In this document: one piece after another, positions 1-5,218 of the stretch | Numbering within the stretch: position 1 is the stretch's first letter | Layout of the letters: each line of letters begins with the position of its first letter | Assembly: GCA_023415395.1 (NCBI GenBank) | Contig: JAEZKN010000201.1 | Span: 1-8,082 of the forward strand | DNA: 8,082 bases | From: Actinomycetes bacterium | GTDB lineage: Bacteria > Actinomycetota > Actinomycetes > Propionibacteriales > Nocardioidaceae | Direction of reading: 5' to 3' | Notes under the pieces: model-generated | Told to the model about the DNA's origin: nothing | The model's input: only the letters and a program-made list of their open reading frames with translations | Database searches by the model: none | Made by a program: the position numbers and the translations under genes

Positions 1-235
1 GCGCACCCACGCGCACGCCGCCGTCCCCCTGCTCGTCGGACACGACCTCGATGGTGTCCAGGCCGGGGATCCCGTTGATGTCGACGAGCATCGCGGGGGC
101 CGCGAGACGCATCGACAGGAGGGGGACCAGGCTCTGGCCACCGGCCAGCACCTTGGCGTCCGGTTCCCCGGCCAGGATCGCGGTCGCCTCGGCGAGCGAC
201 CCTGGACGGCGGTAGTCGAACGGTGCTGGTTTCAC
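1..235 (-). CDS. Molybdenum hydroxylase (xanthine dehydrogenase family) FAD-binding subunit, CoxM-like; N-terminal part only
   Basis: The first 78 codons of a gene that continues past the left edge. The product begins VKPAPFDYRRPGSLAEA and carries AGGQSLVPLLSMRLAAP at about residues 31-47, followed by LVDING (50-55). These are the hallmark of the FAD-binding (PF00941) medium subunit of molybdopterin hydroxylases such as CO dehydrogenase CoxM, xanthine dehydrogenase and nicotinate dehydrogenase. This subunit takes electrons from the Mo and Fe-S subunits and passes them to the final acceptor through FAD. I chose the GTG at 233-235 because AAGGA lies four bases upstream (240-244), and the family normally starts just before the P-x-F-x-Y motif. 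It sits 22 bases after the permease stop and is probably cotranscribed with it. The Mo-binding and 2Fe-2S subunits should lie to the left. The substrate cannot be read from this fragment. Confidence 0.9.
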   Translation of the reverse strand, partial: MKPAPFDYRRPGSLAEATAILAGEPDAKVLAGGQSLVPLLSMRLAAPAMLVDINGIPGLDTIEVVSDEQGDGGVRVGA

Positions 236-257
236 GGTGTCCTTGCTCTCCTGCGGG

Positions 258-1694
258 TCAGTGCTTGTGGTCGCCGTGCGTGTGCGGCGGCGCGTGGTCC
301 TCGACGTGGGCACCGGTCTGCCCGACCGCGAGGATCGCCCCGTCGTCCCCGCCCTTGGGGGCGACCATGCGGGCCAGGTGGTAGCCCACGATGACCACGA
401 TCGTGCCGAGCGCGATGCCGCCGAGGGTGAAGTCCTCGGTGACCTCGAAGAATCCGGTCGTGCCGTAGCCGATGGCGATGATGAGGCCGGCGGAGATCGG
501 GACCAGGTTGACCGGGTTGGCGAAGTTCACCCGGTTCTCGATCCAGATCTTGGCGCCGAGCAGGCCGATCATGCCGTAGAGCACCAGCGTGATGCCGCCG
601 ATGACGCCGCCCGGGGTCGCGGCCACGATGGCGCCGAACTTGGGCACGAAGCCGAGCACGATCGCCACGGCCGCGGCGACGAAGTACGCCGCGGTCGAGT
701 AGACGCGGGTCGCGGCCATCACACCGATGTTCTCGGCGTACGTCGTGGTCGGCGAGCCGCCCACGGAGGTGGCGATCACGGTGCCGACGCCGTCGGCGGC
801 GATGGCCCGGCCCATGACCGGGTCGAGGTCGCGGCCGGTCATGCCGGCGACGGCCTTGACGTGGCCCATGTTCTCGGCGACGAGCGCGATCACGGCCGGC
901 AGGGCCAGCAGCGTGAAGGTGAGCGAGAAGTCAGGCAGGTGCCACCCGACGGCCGCCAGGTTGCCGGCCTCGTTCTGGTTGCCGACCAGGCCCTCGACGG
1001 TGTGCTTGGGGAAGCCGAACCAGTCGGCGCTCTTCACGCCGTCCCAGTTGACGCGGTCGCCCTCGACGCCGCCGACGCCGATGGCGTCGAAGACCCAGGA
1101 GAGGACGTAGCCGAAGACCAGGCCGAGGAAGATCGCGATCCGGCCCAGGAAGCCGCGCAGGCCCACGGCCATGAGGATCACGACCGTCATCGTGATCAGG
1201 GCCATCCAGCGGTCGGCGGGCATGTAGACGCTGGTCGAGACGCCGGCCAGGTTGAAGCCGATGACCATGACGACCGCGCCGGTGACCACCGGCGGGAGGA
1301 CGGCGTTGACCACGTCGGCGCCCAGGAAGTGGATGATCACGCCCACGAGGGCCAGGATCACGCCGGAGACCAGGATCGCTCCGGTGACGTCCTCGGGACC
1401 GCCGCCCTGGGCGTAGATCGCCGCGGCGCCGCCGACGAAGGCCGCCGACGTGCCGAGGTAGCTCGGGACCGCACCCTTGACGATCAGCAGGAAGCAGATC
1501 GTCGCGATGCCGCTCATGAGGATCGCGAGGTTCGGGTCGAGACCCATGATGATCGGGAAGACGAACGTCGCACCGAACATCGCGACGACGTGCTGGGCAC
1601 CGATGCCTGCGGTCTTGCCCCAGGCCAGACGCTGGTCGGGCGCTACCGGCTCACCGGGTTTGGGATCGACCACATCCCACTTGAACATCGACAT
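258..1694 (-). CDS. NCS2-family nucleobase:cation symporter, UraA-like (uracil/xanthine permease group)
   Basis: A 478-residue membrane carrier with the length and about 14 hydrophobic segments expected of NCS2. Near the N-terminus AQHVVAMFGATFVFP matches the UraA start, including the QH pair. AENMGH (E274, H278) corresponds to UraA E241/H245, and TTTYAENIGVMAATRVYS contains E321 at the place of UraA E290. Xanthine and urate carriers usually have Q-N at that site, so uracil or a related pyrimidine is the likelier substrate; this is inference. I chose the ATG at 1692-1694 because GAAAGGG lies eight bases upstream (1703-1709). An in-frame ATG upstream at 1757 would add 21 unconserved residues, and an ATG at 1688 is a second option. 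The C-terminal tail is rich in histidine (six in the last 16 residues). It lies between pucR and the CoxM-like gene, suggesting import of the substrate that the Mo enzyme oxidises. Confidence 0.92.
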   Translation of the reverse strand: MSMFKWDVVDPKPGEPVAPDQRLAWGKTAGIGAQHVVAMFGATFVFPIIMGLDPNLAILMSGIATICFLLIVKGAVPSYLGTSAAFVGGAAAIYAQGGGPEDVTGAILVSGVILALVGVIIHFLGADVVNAVLPPVVTGAVVMVIGFNLAGVSTSVYMPADRWMALITMTVVILMAVGLRGFLGRIAIFLGLVFGYVLSWVFDAIGVGGVEGDRVNWDGVKSADWFGFPKHTVEGLVGNQNEAGNLAAVGWHLPDFSLTFTLLALPAVIALVAENMGHVKAVAGMTGRDLDPVMGRAIAADGVGTVIATSVGGSPTTTYAENIGVMAATRVYSTAAYFVAAAVAIVLGFVPKFGAIVAATPGGVIGGITLVLYGMIGLLGAKIWIENRVNFANPVNLVPISAGLIIAIGYGTTGFFEVTEDFTLGGIALGTIVVIVGYHLARMVAPKGGDDGAILAVGQTGAHVEDHAPPHTHGDHKH

Positions 1695-1702
1695 GACGAA
1701 CA

Positions 1703-1709
1703 CCCTTTC
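1703..1709 (-). promoter_or_regulatory. Ribosome binding site of the permease gene
   Basis: GAAAGGG on the minus strand, eight bases before the ATG at 1694. It supports this start over the longer reading frame that opens at 1757. Confidence 0.55.
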
Positions 1710-1735
1710 GCTGTGTGAGGGCCCGAGTTCCCCAC

Positions 1736-1741
1736 AAACTA
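1736..1741 (-). promoter_or_regulatory. Possible -10 element for the permease transcript
   Basis: The minus strand reads TAGTTT here, matching the TANNNT form of a -10 box. It lies in the most AT-rich part of the 159-base gap between pucR and the permease gene (about 1725-1785). A start site about seven bases downstream would leave a leader of roughly 35 bases. I see no convincing -35 hexamer, so this is a candidate only. Confidence 0.28.
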
Positions 1742-1824
1742 GTGATGCACATGACACACCTACGACGGCGACAAATGCCGAAGGAACGCCGCGGGCGCTG
1801 GCACCTGTTGTCGGCGCGGCGCAG

Positions 1825-1836
1825 TGGTCCGGACCA
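1825..1836. promoter_or_regulatory. Perfect 12-base palindrome in the pucR-permease gap
   Basis: TGGTCCGGACCA is a perfect inverted repeat. It lies 17 bases past the pucR stop and about 85 bases upstream of the candidate permease -10. It is flanked by weaker arms CACCTG (1802-1807) and CAGGTG (1845-1850). It could be an operator half of the permease promoter region or part of a weak hairpin after pucR. No T-run follows on either strand. The function is inferred from position alone. Confidence 0.3.
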
Positions 1837-1853
1837 GCGACACGCAGGTGTGA

Positions 1854-3089
1854 TCAGCCGGTGATCTCGTGGACACGCAAGGCCACCGCGACGTCGAGGC
1901 GGAGGTGCGGATCGGTCGACAGCGGACCGAGCAGCCGCTCCAGCTTCGAGACCCGGTAGCGCATCGTGTTGTAGTGGAAGAACTGCACGCGCGCCGCCTC
2001 GGCGACGTTGAAGTTGGTGTCCAGGAGCACCTGCAGGGTCTCCCGGAGATCGGCGGCCTCGGTGGTGTCCTCGGCGAGCGGGCCGAGCACGTCGCGGACG
2101 AACGAGCGGAGCTCGCCGTTCCCCTCCGGCCCGTCCGGGATCAGCGCGATCAGCCGGTGCAGGCCGAGCTGGTCGAAGAACGTCGTCGACCCGGTCCCCC
2201 GCACGCGACGCCCCACCTCCACGGCCCGGCGGGCCTGGGCGTAGGCCTCGGGCAGCCGGTCGAGGGTCTCGGCCACGCGGCTGACGCCGACCGAGAACGA
2301 CCGGCGGCCGCCGCCCTTGTCGCCGGCGACGGCCTGCACGGCCCGGCTCACCACGTCGTCGCCGACCGGCAGGAGCGTGACGACCTCGGAGGAGAAGTCG
2401 ACGGTGGGGATGTTCGGGGCCACGGTCGCCGCGACCTGGCGCCACGCGGCCGAGAACCGCTCCTGCCACTGGCGGCGCTGGCCGCTCGACGCGGTCTCGT
2501 CGCTGGGGTCGAGCTCGGCGACGACCACGACCACCGGACGGGTGAGGTCCCAGCCGAAGGTCGCAGCGTGCTCGGCGACGTAGTCGGGGTCGGCGGCGCG
2601 GCGCAGGAGGAGGTCGCGCAGGAAGTCGCCCTGGTACTTGTTCTCGACGGCGGTGACGGCCTCCTCGCGGGTGATCAGCAGCGCCGCGACCGCGGCGGCC
2701 CGCTCCAGCGCGTGCACGTCGTCGTTGCTCCACGCACCGTCGGCTCGCACGCAGACCAGACGGGCCAGGTCGGCGCCTCCGGCCGCGACGCGCGACACGT
2801 GGGCCGTCCCCTCGGTGCCGTCGATCCGCTCCACCCGGATCCGGCCGGTCGGGTCGAGCAGGTCCAGCTCGGCGAGGAGTGACTCGTGCTCCTCGCCCAG
2901 GGCGTGGGCACGCACCCGCCCGTCGGTCGACGTCACCGCGACGCCCACGTCGAGGACCCGCGCGACCTCCGCGGCGATCCCGCCGAGGTTGCCGCCCTCG
3001 AGCACGATCTCGGTGAGCGCGGTGTGCAGCGCGTCGACCCGGGCGAGGGCGGCGCTCGCCAGCTCCTCGCGGTCACCGCTCATCAACAT
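1854..3089 (-). CDS. PucR/CdaR-family transcriptional regulator
   Basis: A 411-residue cytoplasmic regulator. Residues about 20-150 look like a GAF-type sensory region. Residues about 184-300 match the CdaR GGDEF-like domain (RPVVVVVAELD at 184, FSVGVSR at 265, then RLPEAYAQARRAVE). The C-terminus has the PucR helix-turn-helix (PF13556) at about 355-388, with the typical NVAEAARVQFFHYNTMRYRV pattern. Family members control purine, ureide, proline, glycolate or other carbon/nitrogen catabolic genes, often as activators responding to an intermediate. I chose the ATG at 3087-3089 because AGGGGAG lies five bases upstream (3095-3101); the ATG at 3083 is a weaker alternative. It diverges from the DUF2877-fdrA-DUF1116 operon across 75 bases and precedes the permease on its own strand, so it most likely controls both. 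The effector cannot be told from sequence. Confidence 0.93.
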   Translation of the reverse strand: MLMSGDREELASAALARVDALHTALTEIVLEGGNLGGIAAEVARVLDVGVAVTSTDGRVRAHALGEEHESLLAELDLLDPTGRIRVERIDGTEGTAHVSRVAAGGADLARLVCVRADGAWSNDDVHALERAAAVAALLITREEAVTAVENKYQGDFLRDLLLRRAADPDYVAEHAATFGWDLTRPVVVVVAELDPSDETASSGQRRQWQERFSAAWRQVAATVAPNIPTVDFSSEVVTLLPVGDDVVSRAVQAVAGDKGGGRRSFSVGVSRVAETLDRLPEAYAQARRAVEVGRRVRGTGSTTFFDQLGLHRLIALIPDGPEGNGELRSFVRDVLGPLAEDTTEAADLRETLQVLLDTNFNVAEAARVQFFHYNTMRYRVSKLERLLGPLSTDPHLRLDVAVALRVHEITG

Positions 3090-3164
3090 TTGCGCTCCCC
3101 TGCCGGTTCCGTTGGCACAACCTCACATCGGCAAACCGTAACCGCCCCCGCTAGCGTCGGACAG
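3090..3164. promoter_or_regulatory. Divergent promoter/operator region between pucR and the fdrA operon
   Basis: These 75 bases must hold the start signals for both directions. GTTGGCACAAC (3111-3121) is an inverted repeat with four-base arms around GCA. CGGTT (3104-3108) is mirrored by AACCG at 3134-3138, and AACCG recurs at 3140-3144. Repeats of this kind between a regulator and its divergent operon suggest a PucR operator, but I know no consensus that would confirm it. A possible minus-strand -10 for pucR is TACGGT (3140-3135), without a good -35. Confidence 0.5.
3128..3157 (+). promoter_or_regulatory. Candidate promoter of the DUF2877-fdrA-DUF1116 operon
   Basis: TCGGCA (3128-3133; four of six matches to TTGACA) is followed after 18 bases by TAGCGT (3152-3157, TANNNT form). 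The expected start of transcription, seven or eight bases further on, falls at about 3164-3165, which is the GTG start codon of the first gene. A leaderless mRNA, common in actinobacteria, would explain why that gene lacks a clear ribosome binding site. Confidence 0.35.
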
Positions 3165-3812
3165 GTGATCCCCGTCAGTGCACCGCCGCGCGTGCGGTCG
3201 CACCTGGCCGGAGCACCCGACGGCCCGGTGCCGGTGGTGCACCGCGGCCGCGACGCCGTGTACGTCGACGTGGCCGGTCGCTGCGTCGGCGTCGTCGGCA
3301 CCCGAGCGACCGCCGTACCCTGCGCGCTGCGGACGGCCCGGGAGTCCCTCGACGTCACCTCCGCCCACCTCGACGGCGGCGTGCTCCACCTCGACTGCGA
3401 GCCGCTCGTCGTCGGCCGGATGGTCGAGGTGACCGTGCCGCGGATCGCCACCACCCGGACCCGTCCCGCTCCGCTCCCCGGCGAGGTGCGGGAGATGGTC
3501 GGTCGCGGCGACGGGCTGACCCCCTACGACGACGACGTGCTGTGCGGCTGGTTGGCCGTCCACCGGGCCGCCGGGGTGCCCACACCCGTGGCCGACGCGG
3601 AGATCCGGGCCCACCTCGGCCGCACCACGCTGCTCTCGGCGACCCTCCTCGACTGCGCGATGCACGGCGAGGTCATCCCCGAGTTCGCCGCCTGGCTCGC
3701 CGACCCCACCGACAGCCGGGCCGCGGCCCTCGCCGCCGTCGGCCACACCTCCGGTCGCGGGATGCTCGAGGGCGCCCGCTTCGCCCTCCACGAGATGAAA
3801 GGCGTCGCATGA
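3165..3812 (+). CDS. DUF2877 protein, YlbF/AllH-like putative subunit of an oxamate carbamoyltransferase-type complex
   Basis: A 215-residue soluble protein. GRGDGLTPYDDDVLCGWL at 113-130 is the family's central motif (GLTP-x-x-DD form), and GHTSGRGMLEGARFAL at 193-208 is its C-terminal motif, giving PF11392. In E. coli the homologue (ylbF/allH) is encoded with fdrA and ylbE, and the three are assigned together as oxamate carbamoyltransferase; its own catalytic part is not clear. The GTG at 3165 is the first possible start in this frame after pucR begins on the other strand. No ATG, GTG or TTG lies in frame between 3090 and 3164, and a later GTG at 3192 is the alternative. At 215 residues it is shorter than the E. 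coli protein, which I recall as about 270, mainly at the N-terminal side. Its stop overlaps the fdrA start as ATGA, so the two are translationally coupled. Confidence 0.82.
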   Translation: MIPVSAPPRVRSHLAGAPDGPVPVVHRGRDAVYVDVAGRCVGVVGTRATAVPCALRTARESLDVTSAHLDGGVLHLDCEPLVVGRMVEVTVPRIATTRTRPAPLPGEVREMVGRGDGLTPYDDDVLCGWLAVHRAAGVPTPVADAEIRAHLGRTTLLSATLLDCAMHGEVIPEFAAWLADPTDSRAAALAAVGHTSGRGMLEGARFALHEMKGVA

Positions 3813-5218
3813 CGACACCCTCACCCTGGACCCACGTCGAGCTGCGGCCCGGCGCGTACGCCGACTCCGTCACCCTGCTCCAGGTCTCGCGGACCGTGCA
3901 GGGCCACGACGGCGTCCTCGCCGCCCAGGTCGCCATGGCCACCCCGCTGAACGTCGAGGTCCTGACCGGCATGGGCTTCGACGTGCCGGCCGAGGCGACG
4001 CCCAACGACCTGGTCGTCGCACTCCGGCTCGAGAGCTCCGACGCGCTGGCCGACGCGCTGGCCGGGGTCGACCAGGCCCTGCGCGACGCCAACCGGCGCG
4101 AGTCCGGGACCGCTGCCGTCGGTGGGGGGCTCGCGGCGCCGCGCACCACCGCCAGCGCCTTCCGCCGCACCCCCGAGGCGGTCGCACTGGTCTCCGTCCC
4201 CGGGGCGAGCGCCTTCGTCGAGGCGATGGACGCGCTGGAGTCCGGCCACGACGTGATGGTCTTCAGCGACAACGTGCCGGTCGAGCAGGAGGTCGCCCTC
4301 AAGCGGTACGCCGCCGACCACGGCCTGCTGGTGATGGGCCCCGACTGCGGCACGGCCGTCGTGGGCGGGCTCGGCCTCGGGTTCGCCAACACGGTCTCGC
4401 CCGGTCCGGTCGGCATCGTCGCCGCGTCCGGCACCGGCTGCCAGCAGGTGCTGGCGCTGCTCGACCACGCGGGGGTCGGCGTGAGCTCGGCGCTCGGCGT
4501 CGGGGGCCGCGACCTCTCCGCCGAGGTGCGCGGCCTGGCCACGCGCGAGGCCATGCGCCGCCTCGACGAGGACCCCACGGTCGAGCTGATCGTGCTGATC
4601 TCCAAGCCTCCGGCCGACGACGTCGCCGCCGAGATCCGGGCCTACGCCGACACGCTCGGCACGCCCGTCGAGCACGCCCTGCTCGGCGCGGGGCAGCCCG
4701 ACCTGACGGCGGCCACGGAGTCGGTCCTGCGCCGGCTGGGCCGCGACGTCCCGGACTGGCCCGTGCAGGGCGCGGCCGCGGCCGGCTCCGGTGTGATCCG
4801 CGGGCTGTTCGTCGGCGGCACGCTCGCCTCGGAGGCGAAGCTCATCGCCGGCACCGAGGCCGGCCACACGTTCGTCGACTTCGGGGACGACGAGTACACG
4901 ACCGGCCGCGCGCACCCGATGATCGACCCGTCGCTGCGGCTCGAGCACCTGGCCCGCGCGGCGGCGGACCCGGCCACCGGCGTGCTGCTCCTCGACGTGG
5001 TCCTCGGCCACGGCGCCGAGCCGGACCCGGCCGCCGGTCTCGCCCCGGCCCTGGCCGAGGCCACCGTGCCGGTGGTCGTCGCCGTCGTCGGCACGGCCGC
5101 CGACCCGCAGGGCCTCGACCGCCAGGTCCGCGTGCTGGCCGAGGCCGGCGCCGAGGTGCACCTGTCCAACGCGGCGGCCACGCGCCGCGCGCTCGAGATC
5201 GTCGGAGGCGACCAGTGA
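3809..5218 (+). CDS. fdrA: FdrA-family protein (AllF-like), succinyl-CoA synthetase-like acyl/carbamoyl transferase subunit
   Basis: A 469-residue cytoplasmic protein with the fold signature of the succinyl-CoA synthetase alpha chain. It has SVPGASAFVEAMDALESG and FSDNVP in the CoA-ligase-like core, GPDCGTAV at 177-184, GIVAASGTGCQQ at 202-213, GVGGRDLS at 230-237 and FGDDEYTTGRAHPMIDPS at 358-375. The GRxHPMIDP block is typical of FdrA rather than of true succinyl-CoA synthetase. In E. coli FdrA is the main subunit assigned to oxamate carbamoyltransferase (oxalurate + phosphate giving oxamate + carbamoyl phosphate). The ATG at 3809 has AAAGG six bases upstream and starts inside the DUF2877 stop. 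An open frame extends upstream to 3542, but that part only shadows the DUF2877 gene. The protein is shorter than E. coli FdrA, recalled as about 555 residues. Its stop overlaps the next start (GTGA). Substrate specificity here is unknown. Confidence 0.9.
   Translation: MTTPSPWTHVELRPGAYADSVTLLQVSRTVQGHDGVLAAQVAMATPLNVEVLTGMGFDVPAEATPNDLVVALRLESSDALADALAGVDQALRDANRRESGTAAVGGGLAAPRTTASAFRRTPEAVALVSVPGASAFVEAMDALESGHDVMVFSDNVPVEQEVALKRYAADHGLLVMGPDCGTAVVGGLGLGFANTVSPGPVGIVAASGTGCQQVLALLDHAGVGVSSALGVGGRDLSAEVRGLATREAMRRLDEDPTVELIVLISKPPADDVAAEIRAYADTLGTPVEHALLGAGQPDLTAATESVLRRLGRDVPDWPVQGAAAAGSGVIRGLFVGGTLASEAKLIAGTEAGHTFVDFGDDEYTTGRAHPMIDPSLRLEHLARAAADPATGVLLLDVVLGHGAEPDPAAGLAPALAEATVPVVVAVVGTAADPQGLDRQVRVLAEAGAEVHLSNAAATRRALEIVGGDQ
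5204..5208 (+). promoter_or_regulatory. Ribosome binding site of the DUF1116 gene, inside the fdrA 3' end
   Basis: GGAGG lies six bases before the GTG at 5215, within the last codons of fdrA. It fixes the GTG start of the downstream gene and supports translational coupling through the GTGA overlap. Confidence 0.7.

Noticed and set aside
237..1718. Long plus-strand open frame opposite the permease gene
   Set aside because: Its product is dominated by Asp, His, Arg and Gly repeats of the kind produced by the antisense of a GC-rich gene, whereas the minus strand encodes a clear NCS2 carrier.
1852..1866. Small inverted repeat GATCA-GCCGG-TGATC at the pucR 3' end as a terminator
   Set aside because: The stem is only five base pairs, it lies across the stop codon, and no T-run follows; too weak to call.
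2886..3164. Upstream extension of the DUF2877 reading frame
   Set aside because: It would overlap the start of pucR on the other strand by about 200 bases, and the extra residues show no family similarity. The GTG at 3165 is preferred.
3090..3164. Riboswitch or leader RNA ahead of the fdrA operon
   Set aside because: The gap is too short for a known riboswitch together with a promoter, and the likely transcript starts at the GTG itself.
3542..3808. Upstream extension of the fdrA reading frame
   Set aside because: The extension reads through the DUF2877 gene in another frame and is Arg/Pro-rich; the ATG at 3809 has a ribosome binding site and the expected ATGA overlap.
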